A stretch of 44,572 nucleotides of DNA from Opitutia bacterium. GTDB lineage: Bacteria; Verrucomicrobiota; Verrucomicrobiia; Opitutales; Seribacteraceae. The stretch lies in NCBI GenBank assembly GCA_002713685.1, contig PATX01000005.1, positions 1 to 44,572 on the forward strand, given 5' to 3'. Of this stretch, positions 8,127-17,118 are shown piece by piece (position 1 is the stretch's first letter; the number at the start of each line of letters is the position of its first letter). The position numbers and the translations under genes were made by a program. The notes under the pieces are model-generated. The model had not been told where the DNA came from, searched no databases, and worked only from the letters and a program-made list of their open reading frames with translations.

Positions 8127-9197
8127 ATGAGCGAGATTAGCCCCGAAATTTTAAAAGCTCCAAGTTTAGAAAGTCCATTTTCAAAATACCTTCGTGAATA
8201 TCGATTGCTAAACAGCTTACTGATTTCTCTTTTCGCAGTCGTGTCTCTCTTTGCACTGCTCTGGAATATTGTAGTTTGGGTGGCTCCTAGTGGTGAACCA
8301 AGTTCTGACTTTTCCGATGCTGGTCCAAGCAATTCCGCTCCAAAAAAACAAGAACAAAGAGTCCGGCTGATGCAGCGACAAAAACAGGCAAAGCCTTCAC
8401 AAACCTTTACTTTTCAGGCACAGGCGATATCTGATATTGTTGCTCCAGTTGTTGAAATAGAGACCAAAGATTTAAGCCCGGCTATGGCTCTTACCCCAAT
8501 GGGTGATGTCGGGAATGTTCGAGTTGATGTAGATATGTCAGTTTTAAATAAAGCTTTTGCATCTAACTTTATGGGTGTGAAATCACAGGCCAATAAAATC
8601 TTATTTATTATAGATTATTCTGCTTCTATGAAGGGTAGGGATAAGGTAATGCGATACGAATTATGCAAGGCTATTGATAAACTTCCAGCAGTGGGTTCGG
8701 TGGCAGTACTTTTCTTTTCCGGGCCAACATGGATTGCGGGTCAAGATGCTAACGCACTACATAAGAATTGGGTAGGGTCAAATGGTGGTGGATGGAAACC
8801 AAAAGACGGCCACACTCCTGAAAGACCAAAGTGGATGCCAGTTACACCTTCAAATAAGAAAAAGCTAAAAGATGCTGTCGTTTCCACTCCATTAACCTTC
8901 GGTACTGTTTGGGATAATTCCTTTGAGTGGGCGTTTTACATGAACCCGAAGCCGGATGTGATCTATTTTATGACTGATGGAAATGCCAATAAAAACTTAC
9001 AAGGTATGGAAATTATAAAAAGCAAAAAAGGGAAAGCTAAAATTTATACAATCGGATATGGTGCACCTGCCGGAGCCAAAAAACCATTGGAAGAGATTGC
9101 GGCGATAACTGGAGGGAAAAGTAAATTTGTTGAGATGGATCAAATACGATTAATGGAAAAAAATATTGATGATGAGAAAAAGCAGGCGATGAATTAA
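8127..9197 (+). CDS. Membrane-anchored VWA domain protein sharing an N-terminal module with the 39.4-41.0 kb toroid protein
   Basis: A 356-aa protein with a cytoplasmic N-terminus, one membrane segment (about residues 31-53) and a C-terminal von Willebrand A domain (about 155-345). The MIDAS metal site is intact (D163-x-S165-x-S167, in IIDYSASMKG). FFSGPTWIAG and PDVIYFMTDGNA are further VWA core strands. Residues 14-104 are clearly homologous to the N-terminus of the toroid protein at 39417-40961: FSKYLREYRLLNSLL, LWNIVV, SDFSDAG, LMQRQK and AISDI recur in the same order. Similar short N-terminal modules occur in Verrucomicrobia VWA proteins of unknown function. A GAGG ribosome-binding site lies upstream of the ATG. 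Its role may be protein interaction at the envelope. Confidence 0.85.
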   Translation: MSEISPEILKAPSLESPFSKYLREYRLLNSLLISLFAVVSLFALLWNIVVWVAPSGEPSSDFSDAGPSNSAPKKQEQRVRLMQRQKQAKPSQTFTFQAQAISDIVAPVVEIETKDLSPAMALTPMGDVGNVRVDVDMSVLNKAFASNFMGVKSQANKILFIIDYSASMKGRDKVMRYELCKAIDKLPAVGSVAVLFFSGPTWIAGQDANALHKNWVGSNGGGWKPKDGHTPERPKWMPVTPSNKKKLKDAVVSTPLTFGTVWDNSFEWAFYMNPKPDVIYFMTDGNANKNLQGMEIIKSKKGKAKIYTIGYGAPAGAKKPLEEIAAITGGKSKFVEMDQIRLMEKNIDDEKKQAMN

Positions 9198-9259
9198 ATT
9201 CGGCAAGGTTTACAATTTGTACTCGTTATCTGTTTTAAATTAAAATTAAATCATAATCT

Positions 9260-10126
9260 ATGAAATTAAAGCGTACATCTTTCCTGACATTTCTCATTCT
9301 TTCCCCTTTTGTTCATGCAAAACCAATCAAGGTACTCTTGTTGGATGGGCAAAATAATCATAATTGGAAAGCAACCACTCCAGTAATGGTGGAAGCGTTA
9401 GAAAAAGATGATTTTTGCAAAGTTACCGTTTCAACTTCCCCGCCTAAAAATTCTCCTCTAGATGCTTGGGAGTCTTGGAAACCAAAGTTTAGTAATTTCG
9501 ACGTTACACTAACGAATTATAATGGAGAATTATGGCCAGAAGCTGTACAGAAAAGCCTGACGAATTATGTTCGAAAAGGAGGGTCGTTCGTGGTGGTCCA
9601 TGCCGCCAATAATGCGTTTTCAAAATGGGAGGAATATAACACAATGATCGGTCTTGGTGGGTGGGGAGGACGCAGTGAAGAATCCGGGCCATATCTTTAT
9701 TTTGACGAAAGTGGCAAATTAGTAAGAGATCCGCGCCCTGGCCGAGGGGGAAGCCATGGCCCCCAACATGAATTTATGGTAGAGGTAAGAAATAAAACTC
9801 ACCCCATAACCAAAGACATGCCAACAAAATGGTTACATGTTAAAGATGAACTTTATGATTCCCTTCGTGGCCCAGCAAAAAATGTTGAAGTATTGGCGAC
9901 TGCGTACAGTGATAAAAGTAAGAGGCACGAACCGATGATTATGACCATTGCCTATGGAAAGGGTAGGGTATTCCACACACCTATGGGGCATGCTGATTAT
10001 TCTATGAAATGTATTGGCTTTCAGGATGTTTTGCGTAGGGGTACGCAATGGGCAGTTACTGGAAACGTAAATCTGGATCTAGCGAGTAATTTTCCTACCT
10101 TTAAAAAAGTTTCTTCCGCACCTTAA
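9260..10126 (+). CDS. ThuA domain protein, exported
   Basis: A 288-aa protein made of an N-terminal signal peptide (about residues 1-20, ending VHA) and one ThuA domain, a class I glutamine amidotransferase-like fold named from a trehalose-utilization gene. Typical ThuA signatures are VLLLDGQNNHNW near residue 25, GGSFVVVHAANNAF near 109, HPITKDMPTKW near 177 and GKGRVFHTPMGH near 233. ThuA proteins are often exported in Planctomycetota and Verrucomicrobiota and are associated with sugar metabolism, but the substrate of this group is unknown. It sits between the VWA gene and xylulokinase on the same strand. Confidence 0.9.
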   Translation: MKLKRTSFLTFLILSPFVHAKPIKVLLLDGQNNHNWKATTPVMVEALEKDDFCKVTVSTSPPKNSPLDAWESWKPKFSNFDVTLTNYNGELWPEAVQKSLTNYVRKGGSFVVVHAANNAFSKWEEYNTMIGLGGWGGRSEESGPYLYFDESGKLVRDPRPGRGGSHGPQHEFMVEVRNKTHPITKDMPTKWLHVKDELYDSLRGPAKNVEVLATAYSDKSKRHEPMIMTIAYGKGRVFHTPMGHADYSMKCIGFQDVLRRGTQWAVTGNVNLDLASNFPTFKKVSSAP

Positions 10127-10218
10127 GGATAAAAGCGATTTTCTCTCTAAGGTCATAGGAATCTCGATTCTCGAGCATTCATATTGCCAACATTGTAATT
10201 CCTTACAAAGCTAGATTT

Positions 10219-11733
10219 ATGAATACGATTGGTTTAGATATCGGAACTTCTTCCGTCAAAGCACTTCTGGTTTCTTCTTCTGGAGAGGTTTTAAAAGTTT
10301 GCGCTCCTGAATATCCGTTTCAGATACCGAAACCCTTATGGGCGGAAACCGACCCAAATGTTTGGTGGGAAGCAACCCAAAAGGCCGTCCGAATGCTTTT
10401 GGATGGAATGGATCCAAGCACCATCGGAGGGATTGGATTAACAGGACAAATGCATGGGCTGGTGGCCTTGGACAAAAAAGGTGATCCCTTACGCCCTTGC
10501 ATCATGTGGAATGATCAAAGATCGTTCGCTGAATGTGAGGAAATGACATCTATTGTAGGTAAGGAAGAAATTTTAAGAATTACCGGAAATCCAGTCCTTG
10601 CCGGGTTCACTGCACCCAAAATATTATGGCTGCAAAAAAATGAACCAGATGTCTTTGCCAAGATTGATAAAATTATCCTTCCTAAGGATTTTATCCGTTA
10701 CAAGCTAACAGGCGAATTTTTCACTGATGTATCGGATGCATCTGGTATGTCTTTGTTGAATGTGGGAGAACGAACTTGGTCAAATCAGATTATAGATCAA
10801 TTGGGCTGGAAAAAAGAATGGTTTGCGGAGGTCACGGAATCGACGGAAGTTACTTCCAAGATTTCATCAATTGGTGCTGAGGCTACCGGGTTGGTAGCTG
10901 GCACTCCCATAGTAGCTGGTGGAGGGGATTGTGCAGCACAAGCAGTAGGTAGCTCTATTTTTGAGGAAGGAAAGGTATCAGTCACCCTGGGCACCAGTGG
11001 CGTGGTCTTTGCTCAAAGTGATGAATATCGGGTGGAACCAGATGGTAAGTTGCATTCTTTTTGTCATGCCGTTCCCGGCAAATGGCATTTGATGGGAGTT
11101 ATGCTATCCGCGGCAGGTTCTTTCCAGTGGTTCAAAAACCAATTTGCAAAGCTCGAAGATAAAATCGAGAAAGAAGGTGGAGCTAATGCCTATGATCAGT
11201 TATGCAATCAGGCTGCTTCGATTAAACCTGGAAGCGAGGGATGTCTCTTTTTGCCCTATTTATCAGGTGAGCGAACTCCACATCCTGATCCGCATGCAAG
11301 AGGAGCATTTATTGGTTTAAGTTTGAGGCATGGCATGGGCCATATGGCGAGATCTGTTTTGGAGGGAGTAAGCTTCGGCCTTAATGATTCTCTTACTTTG
11401 ATGAGGCGGTTGGGCATTAACCCTTCAAATATCATTCTTACAGGCGGGGGGACCCGGTCTAATCTTTGGAAGCAAATGCTTTCGGATATCTTCAAATCCC
11501 CCTGTACCCTCGTAAATGCACAGGAAGGAGCTGCCTATGGGGCTGCGATACTGGCGGCTGTGGGTATTAAAGTCAAAAATTCGGTGGAGGAAGTGAGTAT
11601 GGAATGGATTGAGGAAACCGAAAGAATTTCGCCTGGTACGGATGTTGAAATTTACGAGAAAATGTATTCTCATTACATTGAGTTATATCCTTCATTGAAG
11701 GATCATTTTCAATCGATGTCTGATCTAGGATAA
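10219..11733 (+). CDS. xylB: Xylulokinase (FGGY family)
   Basis: A 504-aa FGGY-family sugar kinase, most like xylulokinase, which phosphorylates D-xylulose to xylulose 5-phosphate for the pentose phosphate pathway. The N-terminal ATPase loop is GLDIGTSSVKALL (residues 5-17); substrate-side motifs include GLTGQMHGLV near 74 and GGGDCAAQAVGSS near 235. The FGGY C-terminal signature is visible as LSGERTPHPDPHARGAFIGL near 350, followed by LTGGGTRSNLWKQML near 410. Length is close to the XylB norm. No xylose isomerase is in the window. FGGY substrate specificity is hard to read from sequence, so a related ketose kinase remains possible. Confidence 0.85.
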   Translation: MNTIGLDIGTSSVKALLVSSSGEVLKVCAPEYPFQIPKPLWAETDPNVWWEATQKAVRMLLDGMDPSTIGGIGLTGQMHGLVALDKKGDPLRPCIMWNDQRSFAECEEMTSIVGKEEILRITGNPVLAGFTAPKILWLQKNEPDVFAKIDKIILPKDFIRYKLTGEFFTDVSDASGMSLLNVGERTWSNQIIDQLGWKKEWFAEVTESTEVTSKISSIGAEATGLVAGTPIVAGGGDCAAQAVGSSIFEEGKVSVTLGTSGVVFAQSDEYRVEPDGKLHSFCHAVPGKWHLMGVMLSAAGSFQWFKNQFAKLEDKIEKEGGANAYDQLCNQAASIKPGSEGCLFLPYLSGERTPHPDPHARGAFIGLSLRHGMGHMARSVLEGVSFGLNDSLTLMRRLGINPSNIILTGGGTRSNLWKQMLSDIFKSPCTLVNAQEGAAYGAAILAAVGIKVKNSVEEVSMEWIEETERISPGTDVEIYEKMYSHYIELYPSLKDHFQSMSDLG

Positions 11734-11750
11734 ATGAAATTAATTTAATA

Positions 11751-12485
11751 ATGGAAAACAATCCGTACGAAAGTACCAAACTCCTCGGAGAATATTTATT
11801 ATTTCACTACGGCCAAAACGGAGAAGTGCTACCTTGGCCAAATGGACCAGTAGAGGCATTGGGTTTTACAAAAAGAACCGTTGAATCTCTCATCGATGAA
11901 AAAAGTTTTAATGCAGATTCTCGTGCTTTGGATGTCGGATGTGCCGTGGGGGCATCCAGTTTTGTTTTAGGTAAATATTTTGGGGATGTTTTAGGTGTCG
12001 ATTTTTCCCAAAATTTTATTGATGCAGCCAATACTCTGAAAGAGAAGAATAGTCTTTCATATTCGTATCTCGTGGAGGGTGATAGTTACAAGGAAGCTGA
12101 TGCTGTTCCCGAAAGCACTCAAGGCAATGTTTCTTTTGCCGTTGGTGATGCGATGAATTTAGACAGTTCATTGGCAAATTATGATCTGGTCCATGCGGCC
12201 AATCTAATTTGCCGTCTTACATCTCCTCAGAAATTCCTTGAGAGAATTCCCCATCTTGTAAAGCAAGGCGGGCAATTGTTGCTTGCTACTCCATTTACCT
12301 GGTTGGAGGAATATACTCCCAGAGATAACTGGATTGGTTCCGGTGACTCGAAAGAGAAGCTTCAAGAAAAACTTAGTCCTTGGTTTCAACTCGAGTATGA
12401 AGAGGATTTACCATTTTTAATAAGAGAACACCGCAGAAAGTACCAGTATTCAATTTCTTGGGGTACTCGTTGGAGAAGATTATAA
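11751..12485 (+). CDS. Putative 4-mercaptohistidine N1-methyltransferase (OvoA C-terminal type)
   Basis: A 244-aa SAM-dependent methyltransferase. The Rossmann glycine motif is ALDVGCAVGASSF near residue 63, with an acidic loop VLGVDFSQNFI after strand 2. The N-terminal block YESTKLLGEYLLFHYG followed by LPWPNGPVEALGFTKR and the C-terminal block ending in RKYQYSISWGTRWRR match my recollection of the family that corresponds to the last domain of OvoA (TIGR04345). That domain N-methylates 5-thiohistidine in ovothiol synthesis. Here it is a stand-alone gene, and the iron-dependent sulfoxide synthase part of OvoA is not in the window. It begins 17 bp after xylB and leads into a small conserved protein 16 bp downstream. 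Confidence 0.75.
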   Translation: MENNPYESTKLLGEYLLFHYGQNGEVLPWPNGPVEALGFTKRTVESLIDEKSFNADSRALDVGCAVGASSFVLGKYFGDVLGVDFSQNFIDAANTLKEKNSLSYSYLVEGDSYKEADAVPESTQGNVSFAVGDAMNLDSSLANYDLVHAANLICRLTSPQKFLERIPHLVKQGGQLLLATPFTWLEEYTPRDNWIGSGDSKEKLQEKLSPWFQLEYEEDLPFLIREHRRKYQYSISWGTRWRRL

Positions 12486-12501
12486 ATTTACCAAAACCAA
12501 A

Positions 12502-12804
12502 ATGAATGACTTGGAAAAATTTATTAAACACATTGCAGAAGAGGAAAATCCTGAAGAAGATTGGTCAGGTCTAATAAAATCTTTGTGGTGGTCCAAAAAG
12601 GGAAACTGGGAGAAATCCCATAATATAGCTCAGGATATTGCAACGAATGATGGTTTCTGGATTCATGCATACTTACATCGAGTGGAAGGAGACTTGGGGA
12701 ATGCCGCATATTGGTATCGTCGTGCAGGTAAACCCGTCAAAACCAGAGAGAGCCTGGACATGGAGTGGACTGAAATTTGCGAGGAACTTCTGGAAGAAAA
12801 ATAA
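12502..12804 (+). CDS. Small conserved protein of unknown function
   Basis: A 100-aa soluble, acidic protein with no signal peptide. The central block KGNWEKSHNIAQDIATNDGF and the following AYLHRVEGDLGNAAYWYRRAG look strongly conserved. I recall this pattern from uncharacterized proteins in many bacterial phyla, where it resembles a short TPR-like helical hairpin. It starts 16 bp after the methyltransferase on the same strand, so the two may be coexpressed. The motif HAYLHR...WYRRAG is rich in aromatic and charged residues that could bind a ligand, but no function is known to me. Confidence 0.8.
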   Translation: MNDLEKFIKHIAEEENPEEDWSGLIKSLWWSKKGNWEKSHNIAQDIATNDGFWIHAYLHRVEGDLGNAAYWYRRAGKPVKTRESLDMEWTEICEELLEEK

Positions 12805-12838
12805 TTTCCCGGAGTTAAGTTAGATCTTTTAGATACTT

Positions 12839-14059
12839 GTGGACAAAAATTCCGTTGATAAGCCTGTAGATGGATTACCCAAGGAAGGAAGATGGGATTG
12901 GGTTACTCCTTGTTGCCTAGCTTTGCTCTGTGGTATGAGCGTCATGTTCATCCAGTCGGCCCAAGCTTATGATGGGGGTAATGAATGGAAAAAGCAGATT
13001 GTTTGGAGTTTATTAGGATTCATATTGTATTTTACTGTGGCAATACTTGATTACAGAATTTTTTTGAAGTATGCCCACATTGTTTATGGAATATCAATTT
13101 TATCTCTTTTGTTAGTATTTGGTGGACCCAAAATTTATGGAGCGAGTCGATGGGTCGATCTCGGCTTTTTTAAGATCCAACCCTCTGAGATGGCTAAGTT
13201 TGCTACTTTAGTTATGGGTGCAAGCATATTATCTCGTTCAAAAATTGGGGATCTGCGTGATTCGTTAAACGGAATTTTGCGCCTTACTTTGTGTTTCATT
13301 CTCCCTATGTTCTTGATTTTTTTGCAACCTGATTTAGGTTCGACCATGGTACTTCCACCAATTGCCTTCACTCTTTTGTACGTCGCACGCATACCTGCCA
13401 AATTTTTTGTAGCAACAGCAATGTTATTTATGCTGTTGCTAGGTCTGCTGGGACTAGACATCTATCGCTATTATCAACATAAATCTGAAAATCTGCGTAA
13501 TTCTGAGCCGGTGGTGGCTTACGAAGAAAACGCACTCTTACCACTCAAAGACTATCAACGTAAACGCATTCTCACTTTCATCGCACCTGAAGTTGTGGAC
13601 CCTCATGGCATTGGACCTAATTGGAATAGAATCCAGGCTCTAATCGCTGTTTCCACAGGTGGAATTTCAGGAAAAGGATGGGGTGAAGGGATGCAGGCTA
13701 AACTCGGATATCTGCCACCAGCTGTTGCTCACAACGACTTCATTTTTGCTGTTTTGGCTGAGGAATGGGGACTTATCGGGAGTATATTTGCACTCTTAGC
13801 TTATGCCGTCGTCATCTTCGGATGCCTAAAAGTGGCATCCAAGTCTGCGGATATGTTCGGTCGGTTACTCGCATCTAGTGTAGCTATCTTACTGATGGTG
13901 CATCTGTTCATAAATGTTGGCATGACCTTAGGCATTACGCCCATTACCGGTCTTCCATTGCCATTTATGAGTTATGGTGGATCGTTTATCATTACTTGTT
14001 TCCTGATGATGGGAGTGGTTCAGAGTATTCACCGGCACAGAAAAGAATTCATTTCATGA
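12839..14059 (+). CDS. rodA: Rod shape-determining protein RodA
   Basis: A 406-aa polytopic membrane protein of the SEDS family (FtsW/RodA/SpoVE), the glycan polymerase that works with a class B penicillin-binding protein during cell elongation. About ten hydrophobic segments are visible. Family motifs include GASRWVDLGFFKIQPSEMAK near residue 100, FLQPDLGST near 160, LGYLPPAVAHNDFIFAVLAEEWG near 289 and TGLPLPFMSYGGSF near 368. The start is a GTG with no strong ribosome-binding site. The mre genes and penicillin-binding partner that often accompany rodA are not in the window; RNase E/G follows 64 bp downstream, an arrangement common in other bacteria. Confidence 0.95.
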   Translation: MDKNSVDKPVDGLPKEGRWDWVTPCCLALLCGMSVMFIQSAQAYDGGNEWKKQIVWSLLGFILYFTVAILDYRIFLKYAHIVYGISILSLLLVFGGPKIYGASRWVDLGFFKIQPSEMAKFATLVMGASILSRSKIGDLRDSLNGILRLTLCFILPMFLIFLQPDLGSTMVLPPIAFTLLYVARIPAKFFVATAMLFMLLLGLLGLDIYRYYQHKSENLRNSEPVVAYEENALLPLKDYQRKRILTFIAPEVVDPHGIGPNWNRIQALIAVSTGGISGKGWGEGMQAKLGYLPPAVAHNDFIFAVLAEEWGLIGSIFALLAYAVVIFGCLKVASKSADMFGRLLASSVAILLMVHLFINVGMTLGITPITGLPLPFMSYGGSFIITCFLMMGVVQSIHRHRKEFIS

Positions 14060-14123
14060 ATGTTATGACGAATTCTTTTTTGTTTCGTGATTTGATTTGC
14101 AGGTTTCAAACACCCAAACCAAC

Positions 14124-15905
14124 ATGGCTCGAAAACCTAGACCGCGTAACCAATCTTTAAATCGAAAAAACAAGCAAGATCAATCTTCCGGTTCATCCGA
14201 AGAAGAAAACGATTTGAGTTCCGTCCCCAAAGAACCCAAGCCAATTCATATTGATAAGGCCAAGCTTAGGGAAGCCTCATTGCAACGAGCGAAAGCTCGC
14301 CCAATTCGCGAAAGAATTTTTGCTTTCTTTAGGGGAGAGAAAAATAAAGACTACAAGGAACTAATCATTAACACCGAGGCTTTAGAAAGAAGGGTTGCCC
14401 GGATTGAAAATGGAATTTTGCAGGGTTTTGAAGTTGAGCGTCTTGGCGAAGATAGAATGGTGGGAGCCATTTTTAAAGGGAAAGTTCAAAATCTTGAACC
14501 AGGCCTAAAAGCCGCTTTCGTTGACATCGGCCAAGAAAAAAATGCCTTTCTGCACTATTGGGATATGCTTCCTGGAGCAAATAATGATCCGAATATTGAG
14601 ATTGTTAGGGAAAATAAGAAAAAAGCCTCCAAAAAAAATGAAGTAAAGTCAGTAAAGGATATTCCAAAAGCCTTTCCTATTGGTTCCGAAATTATTGTTC
14701 AAATAACCAAGGCACAAATTGGAAGTAAGGGTCCACGTACTACAACGAATCTCTCTTTGCCTGGCCGGTTTCTCGTTCTCATGCCATTTGCTGGTCAATG
14801 TGGGATTTCTAGGAAAATTGATGATAAGAGTGAAAGAAATCGACTGAAAAGTATCCTTACGAATCTTTCTTTGCCTGAAGGTATGGGAGTGATTGTCAGG
14901 ACCGCTGGCCAAAAGAAAGAAGAACGGTTTTTTGTTAGAGATTTAAATTTCTTGCTTCAGCAATGGAATGAAATCGAAAATAAAATAAAATCAAAAGAAT
15001 CACCCGCGTTTCTTTATCAGGAACCAGATCTCATTGGTTTGACTGCTCGAGATTTTTTGACAGACGATGTCGACCGAGTCCAGGTAGACAAAAAAGATGA
15101 CTATGAGCGTTTGTTGAAGATAATACAACAAGTTGATCCCAAATCCAATACCCGTAAAAAAGTTTCCTTTTTTGATGAGGAAATTCCTATTTTTGAACGA
15201 TTTAATGTCGAGAGGCAAATAGAACAGACTTTCATGAGAAGAGTTCTCCTCCCCTCAGGAGGAGAAATAGTCATGGAAGAAACAGAGGCATTGGTTTCTA
15301 TCGATGTCAATACGGGTAGTCATAAGGGGAACCGCAAAGACGGGAAAAATTTCATTTTACAGGCTAATATCGAATCAGCCGCAGAGGTTGCCCGGCAAAT
15401 GCGATTACGAAACTTAGGGGGGCTGGTCATTGTTGATTTCATTGATATGAAAAATAAAAGTGACCAAAGAAAAGTTTTTCAAAAAATGAAAGCTGCTATG
15501 GCTGATGACAAAGCCAAGCATAATATTTTGCCGATTTCCCAGTTGGGGATAATGCAAATTACCAGGCAACGACATGATGAAAGTAATTCGAGTGGAATTT
15601 ATGAACCTTGTCCTTATTGCGTTGGGAGAGGAATCGTGAAGTCACCCAGGTCCATCAGTATCGAAATTCAGAGAAAACTTACAAGTATTGTCAGAAGGGC
15701 AAGGCTAGAGACAGGGACTTCGGACATCAAAATTAAGGTTTTCCTACATCCATCTGTATTAAGAAGATTGCGCGGGCCAGACGCTAAACTTTTAGAAAAG
15801 ATTGAAACTAATTATGAAATTAGCATTAATTTTGAAAGTTCGGACTCTTATCATCTAGAAAATTTCAAATTTGTTGATGAGAAAACGGAGCTTGAGATTC
15901 GCTGA
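14124..15905 (+). CDS. rng: Ribonuclease E/G family endoribonuclease
   Basis: A 593-aa Rne/Rng-type ribonuclease that processes rRNA and turns over mRNA. The first 60 residues are a charged, disordered extension rich in K, R, S and E. An S1 domain follows from about residue 85 ([29 protein letters not shown]). The catalytic DNase I-like region has both metal ligands: [11 protein letters not shown] and [17 protein letters not shown]. The Zn-link CPYC motif is present in [13 protein letters not shown] chose the ATG at 14124 over a TTG nine codons upstream. The length is between RNase G (about 490 aa) and RNase E (over 900 aa), with no long C-terminal scaffold. Confidence 0.93.
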   Translation: MARKPRPRNQSLNRKNKQDQSSGSSEEENDLSSVPKEPKPIHIDKAKLREASLQRAKARPIRERIFAFFRGEKNKDYKELIINTEALERRVARIENGILQGFEVERLGEDRMVGAIFKGKVQNLEPGLKAAFVDIGQEKNAFLHYWDMLPGANNDPNIEIVRENKKKASKKNEVKSVKDIPKAFPIGSEIIVQITKAQIGSKGPRTTTNLSLPGRFLVLMPFAGQCGISRKIDDKSERNRLKSILTNLSLPEGMGVIVRTAGQKKEERFFVRDLNFLLQQWNEIENKIKSKESPAFLYQEPDLIGLTARDFLTDDVDRVQVDKKDDYERLLKIIQQVDPKSNTRKKVSFFDEEIPIFERFNVERQIEQTFMRRVLLPSGGEIVMEETEALVSIDVNTGSHKGNRKDGKNFILQANIESAAEVARQMRLRNLGGLVIVDFIDMKNKSDQRKVFQKMKAAMADDKAKHNILPISQLGIMQITRQRHDESNSSGIYEPCPYCVGRGIVKSPRSISIEIQRKLTSIVRRARLETGTSDIKIKVFLHPSVLRRLRGPDAKLLEKIETNYEISINFESSDSYHLENFKFVDEKTELEIR

Positions 15906-15917
15906 GTTAGTTAATTC

Positions 15918-17114
15918 ATGAAAAGAATCCTTGCAGCTTTTGATAAATGCAAGGATTCGCTGTCAGCCAAAGAACTTTGCGATTTGGCTGAAAAGGTTAT
16001 AGCAGATCGATTTTCAGATTGTCTTGTAACAAAAGCACCTCTGACTGATGGTGGAGAGGGCTTTGTTGAAATCTTAACCTCTGCAGCTAAAGGAAAATTC
16101 CAATCAGTAGAAATAAAAAACTCAATTGGAGAGGTAAAAAACGGTACTTTTGGGATTTGTGAAATAGAAAATTTACCATCAGCGGTTTCAACGTCCTTGG
16201 GACTCCCTTCCACTGGAAAACTGGGGATCGTTGAGATGGCTCAGGCTGCGGGACTAGCCGACTTGCCACAACCGGAACGAAACCCATGGAAGACTTCCAC
16301 ATTTGGGGTAGGGGAGATGTTAAGGGCAGCAAAATTTCTCGGAGTGGATGCTATACTTCTAGGTATTGGTGGTAGTTCAACAAACGATCTTGGTATGGGT
16401 GCCATGGCGGCTTTGGGTGTGAATTTTTACGGCAAGGGTAAGAGTCATATCGTAAATCCTTTCCCCTGTTATTGGCAAGATGTTGAGAAGATAGATTTTG
16501 ATCAATTAGTAGACCTCCCCCCCCTATTTATAGCCTGTGATGTTGATAATCCTCTACTTGGTAAAAACGGTGCGACTGCAAGGTATGGGCCGCAAAAAGG
16601 CCTTCCAGCTGAAGAGATAGAACTATTTGAAGAAAAAATCACGCACCTTCAGCAGTCACTCGCATCAAAATTTCCTAAAGTTTACCAAGCTGCCGAATTT
16701 CAAGGGAGTGGAGCTGCAGGTGGCATTGGGTACGGACTTTCTTTACCATACAAAGTTTCCCTTATTCCCGGGTTTTCTTTGGTCAGTAACTGGTTCGGTT
16801 TATCCAAGTTGGTTGAAGAAGCCGACCTGATTCTTACTGGGGAGGGGAGATTCGATGAAACATCCTTGAGCGGTAAGGGTCCTTTTGAGCTTTTGAACCT
16901 GGCCAACTTGAAATCCACTCCATCGATCCTATTGGCAGGGTCAATTGACTTTAATAAAGTGCATGAGGTTTGCAAAAAGTTTCATGAGTGTGACCTCTTG
17001 CAATTTGGAATGAATGAGTGGAGTTTAGAAAAAAACCTTTCTTTAGCAGAAGAGCGCTTTACTGATACTTTGAATCAGTATCCATTTCTTAGTCTTTGTC
17101 AGAGTGGAAATTAG
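15918..17114 (+). CDS. Glycerate kinase (GlxK/GarK family)
   Basis: A 398-aa type I glycerate kinase, which phosphorylates D-glycerate to a phosphoglycerate. Signature motifs are AFDKCKDSLSAKE near residue 7, APLTDGGEGFVEIL near 41, GIVEMAQAAGLADLP near 102, GIGGSSTNDLGMGAMAALG near 149 and the late DLILTGEGRFDETSLSGKGP near 305. Length is slightly above the usual 370-385. It starts 12 bp after the RNase stop without a clear Shine-Dalgarno sequence and is followed by the DUF2062 gene 4 bp downstream, so RNase, kinase and DUF2062 are probably in one transcript. Its connection to the envelope genes on either side is not evident. Confidence 0.92.
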   Translation: MKRILAAFDKCKDSLSAKELCDLAEKVIADRFSDCLVTKAPLTDGGEGFVEILTSAAKGKFQSVEIKNSIGEVKNGTFGICEIENLPSAVSTSLGLPSTGKLGIVEMAQAAGLADLPQPERNPWKTSTFGVGEMLRAAKFLGVDAILLGIGGSSTNDLGMGAMAALGVNFYGKGKSHIVNPFPCYWQDVEKIDFDQLVDLPPLFIACDVDNPLLGKNGATARYGPQKGLPAEEIELFEEKITHLQQSLASKFPKVYQAAEFQGSGAAGGIGYGLSLPYKVSLIPGFSLVSNWFGLSKLVEEADLILTGEGRFDETSLSGKGPFELLNLANLKSTPSILLAGSIDFNKVHEVCKKFHECDLLQFGMNEWSLEKNLSLAEERFTDTLNQYPFLSLCQSGN

Positions 17115-17118
17115 ATTG

